Positions 9,211-18,584 are shown, numbered from the stretch's first letter. The stretch is 64,000 nucleotides of DNA from Cytophagaceae bacterium ABcell3 (GCA_030913385.1 CP133159.1:2192584-2256583), one strand, 5' to 3'. The notes: generated by a model from the sequence alone, not told the origin. A program made the numbers and translations.

Positions 9211-10077
9211 ATGAATACACCAAAAGTCATAGCAGAAATAGGCTGCAACCACAAGGGCGATATGGAAATAGCCAAAGAGCTAGTGAAAGTTGCCAAAATA
9301 TTTTGTAAAGCCGATGTTGTTAAATTTCAGAAACGCAATAACAAAGAGCTTTTAACTCCCGAGCAATATGCTGCCCCACACCCCAACCCAGCTAATTCAT
9401 ATGGAGATACATATGGAGAGCATAGGGAATTTTTGGAATTTACGGCTGATCAACATGCAGAACTGAAGCGTTATTGCGAAGAACTTGACATCACATATTC
9501 CACTTCTGTCTGGGACCTAACCTCTGCCAAGGAAATTGCGGCTCTAAAGCCTTCTTTGATAAAGATACCTTCAGCATGCAACAATCATTATGAAATGTTG
9601 GGGTGGCTTTGTGATCATTATGAAGGTGAATTACATGTATCTACAGGTATGACCACTAAACAGGAAATTGATGACCTGATCAGGTTTTTTGTAGAGAGAG
9701 GGCGTAATAAAGATTTGGTTGTTTATAATTGCACATCGGGTTATCCGGTGCCATTCGAAGATATTTGCCTTTTAGATATAGTTACATTAAAGGAAAAGTA
9801 TGGAGACAAGGTGAAAGCTATAGGTTTCTCCGGTCACCATTTGGGTATTGCTGTAGATGTGGCCGCTTATACATTGGGTGCAGAATGGATTGAACGGCAT
9901 TATACACTTGACCGTACATGGAAGGGCACAGATCACTCAGCATCTTTAGAGCCTGACGGCCTGCGGAGGATCGTCCGTGACTTGCATGCTGTACAGAAAG
10001 CATTGACATTTAAGCCAAAAGATGTACTTGATATAGAAGAGGTACAGCGAAAAAAATTGAAGTTTAGGGTAAGTTAA
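9211..10077 (+). CDS. NeuB-family nonulosonate synthase, copy 2 (no SAF domain)
   Basis: Paralogue of the gene at 7110, 288 residues, with all the same barrel motifs (KFQKR, KIPSACNN, STGMTT, CTSGYPVP, GFSGHH, GTDHSASLEP) and also without the SAF domain. About 33 residues differ between the copies, mostly conservative and away from the motifs. At the DNA level the first about 120 nt differ at only about 6 positions. The following about 100 nt differ at roughly 30%, largely at synonymous sites. Either copy may supply the acid, or the two may accept different substrates. It starts 2 bp after the cytidylyltransferase fusion. Confidence 0.9.
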   Translation: MNTPKVIAEIGCNHKGDMEIAKELVKVAKIFCKADVVKFQKRNNKELLTPEQYAAPHPNPANSYGDTYGEHREFLEFTADQHAELKRYCEELDITYSTSVWDLTSAKEIAALKPSLIKIPSACNNHYEMLGWLCDHYEGELHVSTGMTTKQEIDDLIRFFVERGRNKDLVVYNCTSGYPVPFEDICLLDIVTLKEKYGDKVKAIGFSGHHLGIAVDVAAYTLGAEWIERHYTLDRTWKGTDHSASLEPDGLRRIVRDLHAVQKALTFKPKDVLDIEEVQRKKLKFRVS

Positions 10078-10154
10078 AAACTTTAATTTTATTTGGTATA
10101 TTAGTATGTTAAGAAGGTAGTCTGACGACCTTTGTTAGGAAATATTTATAAGTT

Positions 10155-11639
10155 ATGTTACAAAATACATGTGATCTTGATCATGAATTGAGGGGGATAG
10201 AGGTGCCATCTGAAGATTTCTGTATAGTAGGCGGAGCTGCTTTAAGTATGTTGGGAATAAGAGAGCATAATGATATAGATATTGTATTGAACAGGTCTAA
10301 GTACAGGGATTCTCCTTCAGACATTACATCTCAGCTCCCTGAAAATGTTGATGTAAAAGTAGGATGGGGAATGCCTTTCGTAAAAGATGATAAACTTATT
10401 CATTCTGACAAATACTATCTAAGGGTTAATGGCTATAAAATAGCTCGCCCGGAAGTAATTTTAGGCAGGTTAATACGAAAACATAAGAAGGAACAGCTTA
10501 AGGATATTAAGCTCCTTGAGGAATACGCTACTTCGTCAGAGCATTGGGACTGGAACCTTGTTAAAGAGTTCGCATTTTCTAAAAAGCAAGTAAAGAAAAA
10601 TAAACCTAAGTTGTTAAAGAGGCTCTCAGGTGTATGGGATGGGGGAATAAATAAGTTTCGAGGATTTCTTTATAGGAGTCGGAATGACAGTGCCTTTGTT
10701 TTCAGATTTTTACTGGCGAAGGTCAATCAGAAACTTTCAGGAATATCTCCAAACTTGCAAGCTCAGATGATGCAGAAAGTTCCTGTAGGAGCTATTCTTG
10801 GAAGACAGTTTATTGGGAATGAATTTGCTAGGTATGATGTTTTGTTAAGATATCTTACAGCACGTTCTATAGATCTTGGTGACCATAGGTTAAAGCCTGT
10901 ATACAAGCAAATGCAGAAAGCTAGGGTTAACCGGGACACTTATATGAACATGGTTATTCTTGTAAAAAGTGTTAAGAGAGCTGGGTTCAACGCAAGCTTT
11001 CCTCTTCCTTTGACGCAGGAAGGACGTGTTATAGATGGAGCCCACCGTCTAGCAACTGCACTATATTTTAAAATAGCAGAATTGCCAGTTGATGTTAAAC
11101 CAGTGCGTCAGGTCGTTGACTATCGCAGATCTGTTTTGTCTGGTTACGGCATAGAAGAGCCAATTCTTCAGGCCTTAGATAAGGTTAGGGATGAGCTTTT
11201 TGAACGCGAAGGGGTCTGGTTTCCTCTTATTGTATGGCCTCCTGCCCAAGAATTTTTAGCTGACATTGTTAGTTATGTTAAAAAAAGATATCGTGTTCCT
11301 AAAGTTGTTGAAATTGATCTTAGCAATAGGTTAGAAGATTTTGTAAGAAAGGTAAATGTGTTAGACAACACAGAGCTTTGGAAAGTGGAGTTGGGAATTA
11401 ATGATATGTTGAAGTTTTTACCGAAAGTTAGCATACTTGCAGTGGAAATTCCTGAACCGACTTTTAGTCTAAAGAATGTTTGTTTGGAAAGTGAAAAGCT
11501 TAAATCGGATATCCATAACAACTTTAAATGTAAAATGGATAATTATTTTGATTTTATTTTTTCTATGGGAAAGAACCATGAACAAAACAAACGCCTTTTG
11601 GAATTAGTGCGGGTTTATGAAGCCGAATATAATATATGA
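10155..11639 (+). CDS. Nucleotidyltransferase-like/ParB-like two-domain protein of unknown role
   Basis: I do not recognise a named family for the whole protein. Residues about 20-110 look like a minimal nucleotidyltransferase fold: VGGAAL with G26-G27, then a D-x-D pair (D40, D42) in NDIDIVL. Residues about 205-330 resemble a ParB/sulfiredoxin-type domain, with IDGAHRLATALYF (D294, G295, H297, R298), the pattern used for nucleotide binding in ParB and in free serine kinases. A basic linker (about 125-165) separates them. The C-terminal about 150 residues show nothing I recognise. Its ATGA stop/start overlap with the flippase gene couples it to capsule assembly. It might modify a sugar, nucleotide or amino-acid substituent; this is inference only. 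Confidence 0.6.
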   Translation: MLQNTCDLDHELRGIEVPSEDFCIVGGAALSMLGIREHNDIDIVLNRSKYRDSPSDITSQLPENVDVKVGWGMPFVKDDKLIHSDKYYLRVNGYKIARPEVILGRLIRKHKKEQLKDIKLLEEYATSSEHWDWNLVKEFAFSKKQVKKNKPKLLKRLSGVWDGGINKFRGFLYRSRNDSAFVFRFLLAKVNQKLSGISPNLQAQMMQKVPVGAILGRQFIGNEFARYDVLLRYLTARSIDLGDHRLKPVYKQMQKARVNRDTYMNMVILVKSVKRAGFNASFPLPLTQEGRVIDGAHRLATALYFKIAELPVDVKPVRQVVDYRRSVLSGYGIEEPILQALDKVRDELFEREGVWFPLIVWPPAQEFLADIVSYVKKRYRVPKVVEIDLSNRLEDFVRKVNVLDNTELWKVELGINDMLKFLPKVSILAVEIPEPTFSLKNVCLESEKLKSDIHNNFKCKMDNYFDFIFSMGKNHEQNKRLLELVRVYEAEYNI

Positions 11640-13177
11640 TGCAAGACCCTGCTACTAAACAAGCGGATGATACCAGCTTGGTTCGGAAGGATATTAATCC
11701 GAAGAAAAAAGGTTCAGCAACAGGCCAATTTGCTCAGAAATCAGCAGTATATATAGTTGGAAATCTTCTGGAAAAAGCATCTCTGCTTCTTTTGATTCCT
11801 CTATTCACCAGGATGATGAGTACAGAAGAATATGGTTTTTACGGTGCTGCGGTGGCTTTATGTGGGGTTGTTATCCCGCTGGTTGACTTAGGGCTGAGTG
11901 CTTCTTTGGCTAGGTTCATACATGATTACTTTGACGATAAAGCTAGATTGTTAGGATATTTAAAATCTAGCTTTTGGTTAAGAATTTACTCTTCTTTAGT
12001 TTCTTCACTTTTCTGTGGCATAATTCTTTATGTTAGCTGGAACTGGCTTTTCGCTGAAAATCCAGTAGGAAAAGGTATTGTTTTGTGGATTGTTCTATTT
12101 GCCCTAGGTACTACGTTGGTTAATTTTGCTTGTTCTTACTTTAGGACGACATATCAAGCATTTAACTTTGCTATCTGTAGGATTGGACAAACTTTCTTGC
12201 AATTCGCTTTTGTGCTGTATGTTCTTTTTAATGTTGAAAGTAGTGCAGAGGCTATTCTTAATGCTCAGGCAGTGGGGGCGATTTCGGCAGGTTTATTGGT
12301 CATGGGGATATTTTATTTCAAAAATTTTTTCCGTGTATCCGATATGAAGCTTTCTCCTTTGGATGCAAAAGATAATTTAAGGTTTGGTGTTCCTCTTATT
12401 CCTCATCAGCTAGGAAACTGGCTTCGGTCTGCCTCAGATAGGGTTATATTAGGAAGGTTTGTGTCTTTATCTAATGTTGGTTTGTATCAGTTAAGTGTCA
12501 ATATCGGTAATGTAATGAGTATCTTTGTTTCCTGTATTGATATGGCCTACAGCCCTTTGTTTTACAGAACTCGAAAAGTCAAAGGTAAGGATGCTGTTTT
12601 TATGTATAGATCATTTAATAATTGCTATTTAATTATAATGGGCATATTGACACTGTCTGTAGCTCTTTTTGCTAGGGAGATAGTTTTTTTACTGGCACCA
12701 GAAGATTATGCACAAGCTGCTCTTATAACCCCTCTAATTGTTTATGCTATTTATTTTCAAGGGCAGTATACATTGGTTATAAAACCGTTGTTCTTTCATA
12801 AAAAGACAAAGATAGTTCCCGTTCTTACCTTGTTTCCAGGTTTGGCCGGAGTCGCAGCTAATATAATTCTACTCCCTGTTTTTGGTTTTATGACAGTGGT
12901 GTGGGTCAATCTTTTAGTTTACTTTATAACTTTTATTGTGGTTTATGTTAGAAGTAACAGTATTGAGGATTCTGGATACCCTATCAAACTCGGTTTTTTG
13001 ACTAACACCTTAGTTGGAGTGCTGTGTATATATCTTACCTATAATACCTTTGTTCCATGGGAAATAAACTCTTTAGTTTTACGTATAATCTTTATAATGG
13101 GGCTAACGATGTTAGGGTGGTTTTACGTTATAAAAAAAGAAATTCCTTTCCTAAAAGAAAACCTTCAATTCAGGTAG
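11636..13177 (+). CDS. Wzx-type lipid-linked repeat-unit flippase
   Basis: Inner-membrane MOP-superfamily transporter that should flip the undecaprenyl-linked repeat unit to the periplasmic face. It has 513 residues, with a soluble N-terminal tail of about 35 residues and then about 12-14 hydrophobic segments. The N-terminal YIVGNLLEKASLLLLIPLFTR pattern and the internal FGVPLIPHQLGNWLRSASDRVILG pattern are typical of the polysaccharide biosynthesis family. The start overlaps the stop of the preceding gene by 4 nt (ATGA), which implies translational coupling. Confidence 0.9.
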   Translation: MMQDPATKQADDTSLVRKDINPKKKGSATGQFAQKSAVYIVGNLLEKASLLLLIPLFTRMMSTEEYGFYGAAVALCGVVIPLVDLGLSASLARFIHDYFDDKARLLGYLKSSFWLRIYSSLVSSLFCGIILYVSWNWLFAENPVGKGIVLWIVLFALGTTLVNFACSYFRTTYQAFNFAICRIGQTFLQFAFVLYVLFNVESSAEAILNAQAVGAISAGLLVMGIFYFKNFFRVSDMKLSPLDAKDNLRFGVPLIPHQLGNWLRSASDRVILGRFVSLSNVGLYQLSVNIGNVMSIFVSCIDMAYSPLFYRTRKVKGKDAVFMYRSFNNCYLIIMGILTLSVALFAREIVFLLAPEDYAQAALITPLIVYAIYFQGQYTLVIKPLFFHKKTKIVPVLTLFPGLAGVAANIILLPVFGFMTVVWVNLLVYFITFIVVYVRSNSIEDSGYPIKLGFLTNTLVGVLCIYLTYNTFVPWEINSLVLRIIFIMGLTMLGWFYVIKKEIPFLKENLQFR

Positions 13178-13204
13178 TTGATTATTAAGTTGTTGTTTAT
13201 ATAG

Positions 13205-14677
13205 ATGAGAGCAGATATTAAAGGTACATCAATTTCAGAATCTTCTAAAATTAGAGCGCTTTGTGAGCAGTTCTGGGAAATAGAGCGTCAGTTTGACCTT
13301 TTTAACAAAAAAATAGACAATATAGATTTCTGGATACTGTTAAGGGTGTCGCTCTTTTCAGCCATTTGTGAGCAAAAAGGTGTTTATGGGTCTGCTCAAG
13401 ATAATCTCAGTAGTAAATCTATTGTTGATAAATTACTTATCGTTTCCGGTGCAATAAAAAATTTTTTCTTAAACAAGCCGTTTAACACCAGTTCTAAAAA
13501 GTTCTTTTTTGTAGGTCATCCCCGTAGAAAGTATATCGATGGCTTATGGTGGGATCTATATGTTGATCCTATTTTGGATAAAATGGAAATGGATTATTAT
13601 TTTCTTGAACATCCTTATTTAGGCAGGCATTTTACACCGGCAAAATCATCCGATATCAAATTTATAGACCTACAAGATACTTTTATTAGGTGGAAGTCTA
13701 GTCGGTCAAGGGTAAAGCTGACACGTGAAGATGAAAGTTTTATCCAACAAATTGAAGATGCTGTTAACAGTCGTTTTGGTGTTTGCTGTGATATTGAGAA
13801 AATGGTGCATAAGCGAGTTCCTCTGCATAAAATGTACGAAAAATTCTACTTCAGACTATTATCAAAGGTGCGTCCATCTATAATGTTTTTAGTGGTAAAT
13901 TACCTGCCTTCCTCTTTTGCCCTTACTAGCGTGTGTAAAAGGTTAGGTATACCGGTTGTCGAACTTCAGCATGGGACTATTTTTAAAAATCATATGGGAT
14001 ATAGTTTTCCTGACTTGAATATTAAATGCAAGTATCATCCAGACTATATATTTACTTTTGGAGATTTTTGGAAAAATGGGATTCAATTTCCTATTCCTTC
14101 TGATAAGGTTTTAACCATGGGATACCCTTTCTTCTCAGAAAGAGTGAGTAAGTTGAGAGCAGATGCGCAAAATAAGAATGTTATAACTTTTATTTCACAA
14201 GGAACCATAGGAAAGGAGCTTGCAAAGATAGCGCTTAGGTTGAGAAACAAACTTTCTTCAGATTATACCATAAACTATAAGCTACATTCATCCGAGTATA
14301 GCTCTTGGAGGAAAAGTTATGAAGGGCTAGACTCTTCGCCTGGGATAAATGTTATTGAAAATGACAAGCAGGATCTGTATGAAACTATGGTTGGGTCAGA
14401 GCTTATTGTAGGGGTTTACTCTACAGCTCTTTATGAAGCAATAGCGCTAGGAGTCCCTGTTGTTTTAATTGACCTTCCTGGAATAGATAGCATGGAAACT
14501 TTAATAGATTTATGCCCAGAAATAGTTATAAATGGTGAAGATGACATTGTTCAACTGTCAAAGGAAGGATTTAAGAATGCCTCTAAAATAGATAAAGAGT
14601 TTATTTTTGAGACTGCTTGGATGGAGAATTTATCCGTTAATGTTGATAGAATATTAAAAAGGAACTCGTCTTCATAA
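13205..14677 (+). CDS. Capsule glycosyltransferase-like protein with ELQHG motif
   Basis: Probably a cytoplasmic GT-B-type transferase acting on the repeat unit, though no named family is certain. E253-L254-Q255-H256-G257 followed by TIFKNHMGYSFP resembles the QHG element of several capsule and CDP-glycerol/sialyl-type transferases. The C-terminal half has a nucleotide-sugar-binding look: SQGTIGKEL, YKLHSSEY, and a glycine/proline-rich GVYSTALYEAIALGVPVVLIDLPG. No signal peptide or membrane segment is evident. In a locus making an activated nonulosonate this is my best candidate for the nonulosonate transferase, but that is inference from context. Confidence 0.6.
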   Translation: MRADIKGTSISESSKIRALCEQFWEIERQFDLFNKKIDNIDFWILLRVSLFSAICEQKGVYGSAQDNLSSKSIVDKLLIVSGAIKNFFLNKPFNTSSKKFFFVGHPRRKYIDGLWWDLYVDPILDKMEMDYYFLEHPYLGRHFTPAKSSDIKFIDLQDTFIRWKSSRSRVKLTREDESFIQQIEDAVNSRFGVCCDIEKMVHKRVPLHKMYEKFYFRLLSKVRPSIMFLVVNYLPSSFALTSVCKRLGIPVVELQHGTIFKNHMGYSFPDLNIKCKYHPDYIFTFGDFWKNGIQFPIPSDKVLTMGYPFFSERVSKLRADAQNKNVITFISQGTIGKELAKIALRLRNKLSSDYTINYKLHSSEYSSWRKSYEGLDSSPGINVIENDKQDLYETMVGSELIVGVYSTALYEAIALGVPVVLIDLPGIDSMETLIDLCPEIVINGEDDIVQLSKEGFKNASKIDKEFIFETAWMENLSVNVDRILKRNSSS

Positions 14678-14678
14678 A

Positions 14679-15923
14679 ATGAGTAAATTGGGAACAGACA
14701 GCTTTAAATATAGGAAACTCCTTTTTTTTGTTTTTGTCTTGACATTTCTAATTGGTGGCTCACTTCAGGTGGTTGGCCTGATTTCAAATACAGTCATGAC
14801 AGTTGGAATCGCATTCCTTTTGTTTTTGGTTTACATTAAAGAGAAGCTACAGTCGGTGAAGGATGCTTTGCCAACCAAGTTTTTCCTAGTACTAATGGCA
14901 TTAATTGCCGTTTCGGGCTATTCCAATAAAACACCTGTCTTTCTTATTTTGCTCTATATGCTTCTTTTTGCGGTAATTCCCGCACTTGTTTCGTATATTA
15001 TTATAAATAATTTACGAGGGAAACTACATTTGCTTACCAAGTTCTTGTTTGTTGTAGGCTCATTACAGCTTCCTGTGATTTTTATTCAACAGACGTTTTT
15101 CTCAAGTATACTTTCAGTAAGTGCACGTTCTGTTTCTGAAACTGATATAGGTTTTGGGACATTCTTTGTTGCCAACGATCACGGTCTTGGTTTTTTCTTA
15201 TTATGCCTTATTGTTTATTTGCTGTTTTACAAGACAGGTCTACGAAATGGGACTAGGTTGTTTTTAATTTTCTGGTTTTCTCTTACCATCCTTTTTGCTA
15301 ATTCTTATATCTCTTTACTATTATTGGCAATTGTATTTCTTTATTTTACCGTTGTAAACCTAAATTTAAGAATCGTTATTGTCTCATTCTGTAGTATCGG
15401 TCTATTTTTTATGTTTCTAGCTTTTTCTGGTTATCAGGAAGTAGTTGAGGAAAAATATATGTTTATTTATAAGAAAATTTTTGAAAAAGATTATGAATCT
15501 ACAGCTGTCGATATAGTTTCTCAAGCAAAATATGCTGAGAGGGGGGATATATTGTTGTATTTTTTAGAACAAACTTTTGAGGTAATAGGTAGCGGGCCTT
15601 ATAGTTATTTTGATCCTATAAATAAGGAGTTTACTTTATTCCCAAATTTTAGCCAACTTCTATGGTTTTATAATGACATTGGGTTTATTGGAGTGATTTT
15701 AGTAATTATTATTTTTACAAGAGTTTACTTTAAATATAATTCGCTTTGGAGTCCTGCAATTCTTTACTTGGGAATGATTCTTGTTTTCTCTTTCTTTTCA
15801 AATACATTGAGTGACTTGGCTTTTAACATTGTATTTTATCTTTTTGTAGTCAATGGGTCAGATGTATTGTTAAAGGATAAAAAGGGGAAGGTTGAGAAAA
15901 AGGTTTGTTCTACAAATAATTAA
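14679..15923 (+). CDS. Wzy-type polysaccharide polymerase
   Basis: Polytopic inner-membrane protein of 414 residues with about 10-12 hydrophobic segments and a larger periplasmic loop near residues 250-320, as in O-antigen/capsule polymerases. No conserved catalytic motif can be cited because this family is very divergent. The call rests on topology and on its position between the flippase and the glycosyltransferases, where a Wzy-dependent locus needs one. The start lies 1 nt after the preceding stop codon. Short A+T-rich codons dominate, as in its neighbours. Confidence 0.8.
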   Translation: MSKLGTDSFKYRKLLFFVFVLTFLIGGSLQVVGLISNTVMTVGIAFLLFLVYIKEKLQSVKDALPTKFFLVLMALIAVSGYSNKTPVFLILLYMLLFAVIPALVSYIIINNLRGKLHLLTKFLFVVGSLQLPVIFIQQTFFSSILSVSARSVSETDIGFGTFFVANDHGLGFFLLCLIVYLLFYKTGLRNGTRLFLIFWFSLTILFANSYISLLLLAIVFLYFTVVNLNLRIVIVSFCSIGLFFMFLAFSGYQEVVEEKYMFIYKKIFEKDYESTAVDIVSQAKYAERGDILLYFLEQTFEVIGSGPYSYFDPINKEFTLFPNFSQLLWFYNDIGFIGVILVIIIFTRVYFKYNSLWSPAILYLGMILVFSFFSNTLSDLAFNIVFYLFVVNGSDVLLKDKKGKVEKKVCSTNN

Positions 15924-15947
15924 TAAGAATTTTACTATTAAAAATAT

Positions 15948-17135
15948 ATGAATTTAGTTTGTATACCTTATCATGATTGGCGTAAAATAGAGATGGAAGG
16001 TGCCCGGACGAGGGATTCGCATATCATACATCACTTGACCCAAAGTGAAAGGATAGACAAAATTGTAATTGTCAACCGGCCGATTACTCTTGTAGAGATG
16101 ATTCTGAAAAAGAAAAAAAGAAAGATCAATGGCCAGGTTGTGTTTAAGTATAAAAACTCTTCTTTATATAAAGTAGACGAGAAAACATATGTCTTTGACT
16201 ATTTATCAGGAGATGTATTAGGCCCTATCTTGAAAAAGAAAAAATGGTTTTTAGATAGTTTTGGGTCTGAAAACTTTATACATTGTTTTAATAAAAGCTT
16301 GGCATACATTAATTTCAGCCCAGATGTGTTTTTTACACAAAATATTTTTTCTGTTAACTTCCTGAAAGGGCTCGGTCGTCAATGTGTGTTTGACGCATGG
16401 GATAACTTTTTGCTGTTTCCAGAAAATAAAGTAATTGAGCAAGATTTAAAAAGTTCATATCAGGAGTTTGCCCATAATGGAAGTGTTTGGGTTACAAATT
16501 CAAAAAAGAACTTGGCTTACTATGATAAATTTTATAAACCCCAAAAGTGCTATTTAGTAAAAAATGGGGTCGATGTTGAGGTTTTTAATCAAAAATATAC
16601 TGTTCCTGAACATCTCAACAAACTGCCCCGACCATTAATTGGATTTGGAGGTAAAATAACACACCTGTTTGATTATGATTTGTTCAACTATGTTGTGTCG
16701 AAACACCCTGATAAAAGTTTTGTTATTTTAGGTCAGGTTATTGATAAACAAGTTTTTTCAAAAATTAAGCAAGCACCAAATGTTTTTTACCTTGGAGATA
16801 TCCATTATTCTCTTTACCCATCATATGTAACCAACTTTGATTTGGGCATCGTTCCTTATGTAACGAATCAACTTGAGCATGGAGCGGATAGTATCAAAGT
16901 TTATGAATATATTGCTGCGGGTTTGGGGGTGGTTGGAACTCAAGGTGCTGGCATGAATGAAATGTCAAAGTATATATATGTTGCTGATAATAAAAATAGT
17001 TTTTCTAATTTTATTAATGAAGCTTTAACGAATAGAAAAAAAGAATGTCTTGATCATTTTCATACGTGGGCTAGTAAGACAGAAAGCATTATCAATATAT
17101 TTGATAGTGTAATCAAGGGAACCAAAATTGTTTAG
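15948..17135 (+). CDS. GT4-like glycosyltransferase
   Basis: Predicted GT-B glycosyltransferase building the repeat unit. The N-terminal half has an acceptor-side domain (IPYHDWRKIEMEGARTRDSH, then VFDAWDNFL). The C-terminal half has the nucleotide-sugar domain: KNGVDVEVFN, LIGFGGKI, FLGxxHYSLYP-like spacing, and a final GADSIKVYEYIAAGLGVVGT with the E-x7-E-like element. The YEYIAAG segment is the usual donor-binding region. Sugar specificity is unknown. It follows the polymerase gene by 24 bp. Confidence 0.8.
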   Translation: MNLVCIPYHDWRKIEMEGARTRDSHIIHHLTQSERIDKIVIVNRPITLVEMILKKKKRKINGQVVFKYKNSSLYKVDEKTYVFDYLSGDVLGPILKKKKWFLDSFGSENFIHCFNKSLAYINFSPDVFFTQNIFSVNFLKGLGRQCVFDAWDNFLLFPENKVIEQDLKSSYQEFAHNGSVWVTNSKKNLAYYDKFYKPQKCYLVKNGVDVEVFNQKYTVPEHLNKLPRPLIGFGGKITHLFDYDLFNYVVSKHPDKSFVILGQVIDKQVFSKIKQAPNVFYLGDIHYSLYPSYVTNFDLGIVPYVTNQLEHGADSIKVYEYIAAGLGVVGTQGAGMNEMSKYIYVADNKNSFSNFINEALTNRKKECLDHFHTWASKTESIINIFDSVIKGTKIV

Positions 17136-17147
17136 ACTATTGGTTTT

Positions 17148-18584
17148 ATGAATCTTAAACAACAATACTATATTTTTCTTATCCCAATTGTCTTGATTTT
17201 TTTACTTTCTTTTTTTTACAAAGAAAAACCTGCAAATGAAGATGTGTCAATAACTGTTTCTTTAGATAATAAAGATGATGCATATAGTTTTACGTCATTA
17301 ATTGGGGGGAATATCGCTCATAGTGGAGAGAAAATGGGTGTTTGGCCTGACTCGGTTTTTAGGGTATTAAAACATACCGGAATTAGACATTTTCGGTTGC
17401 ACGACACCAAAAGTTTAGACTGGGACATTATTTTCCCAGATTGGGATGCGGATCCACATTTGCCAGAAAATTATTCATTTGAAGATAGTGATAGAATCAT
17501 TTCCTATATGGTCGAAAATGGATTTGTTCCATTTATTCGATTGGGCGTTAGTGTAAGTGCTAAAAGAAACAACAGAGAAGTAGGACTTTGTCCTCCTGAT
17601 CCTAAAAAGTGGACTATAATTGTAACAAAAATTATGGAGCACTATATGGAGGGGTGGGCAGATGGGTACCACTATCCTATAGAATATGTTGAGATTTGGA
17701 ATGAGCCAGATCTTGGATTTTGGACTGGGTCTCCAGATGAATTTTATGAATTAAGCTACTCAGCACTTACTAATTTAAAGGAAAAGTTTCCTGAGTTAAA
17801 GGTTGGTTTGTGTGGCATCTCCAATATTAGAAAGAACAAAACGTTTGCAGAAGGGCTTCTTTCTTATCTGTCAGATCCTAACCAAAACGGTAAAGACGAA
17901 GATAAGGTTGAAATAGACTTTTTTTCATGGCATGTCTATGAAATAAAAAGAGGGGTTTCTATTTTTAAGGAATTTACATTGTTAGTTCAAGATCTCCTTG
18001 ATAAGTATGGGTATGGAGATGTCGAAAGTATATGTACAGAATGGAACGCTGATTTGCCGTCAGAATATATCAATAGTAAAGCGGCTGCCGTTGATGTTGG
18101 GATGACATTGCTGTGGGCTGAGGAGTTTGGACTTGACGGCTTGTTCTTTTACCCTTTAATAGACGACTGGGGAATGTTTGTGCCTAATAAATCAAAGTCA
18201 TCAGACAATGTTACTTACCTTTCACATACACATGTGGCTGATGTTCATAAAATGTTTGATAACTTTAAGCTTGTTACTTCTTACTTGTTAAAAAGTTCAG
18301 TGAAGACGAGTGGAGATAATGTACAGATATTGGCAGCGGTATCTGAAGATAATGATGTTTTGCAAACAATGGTTGCTCACCAGTTTGATCAAGTACGCCC
18401 TTTGAAATTGAAAGTAGAGAGTTGTACTAAAAAAAAAGCAAAATATACTATATTAGATGTTGATAATGGTGCTGAAAAGGTTAGAGAGGAGGGAATTGTT
18501 GATGTTTTAGCTAATGGAATTGTCAGGCTTGAAATAGATATGCATTCACAAGATGTGTTTGTTGTAAAGCTTGAGTTTTTTTAA
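17148..18584 (+). CDS. Membrane-anchored GH39-like glycoside hydrolase
   Basis: Clan GH-A type hydrolase with an uncleaved-looking N-terminal membrane anchor (about residues 7-23) and a periplasmic catalytic domain. The (beta/alpha)8 landmarks are visible: HTGIRHFRLHD early, IWNEPD with the likely acid/base E186, HVYE, and CTEWN with the likely nucleophile E298. This spacing fits GH39 and related families. A GH39 enzyme, PslG, sits in the Pseudomonas Psl exopolysaccharide operon, so a hydrolase here probably trims, releases or edits the polymer rather than feeding on it. The C-terminal about 110 residues look beta-rich. Substrate is unknown. Confidence 0.8.
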   Translation: MNLKQQYYIFLIPIVLIFLLSFFYKEKPANEDVSITVSLDNKDDAYSFTSLIGGNIAHSGEKMGVWPDSVFRVLKHTGIRHFRLHDTKSLDWDIIFPDWDADPHLPENYSFEDSDRIISYMVENGFVPFIRLGVSVSAKRNNREVGLCPPDPKKWTIIVTKIMEHYMEGWADGYHYPIEYVEIWNEPDLGFWTGSPDEFYELSYSALTNLKEKFPELKVGLCGISNIRKNKTFAEGLLSYLSDPNQNGKDEDKVEIDFFSWHVYEIKRGVSIFKEFTLLVQDLLDKYGYGDVESICTEWNADLPSEYINSKAAAVDVGMTLLWAEEFGLDGLFFYPLIDDWGMFVPNKSKSSDNVTYLSHTHVADVHKMFDNFKLVTSYLLKSSVKTSGDNVQILAAVSEDNDVLQTMVAHQFDQVRPLKLKVESCTKKKAKYTILDVDNGAEKVREEGIVDVLANGIVRLEIDMHSQDVFVVKLEFF

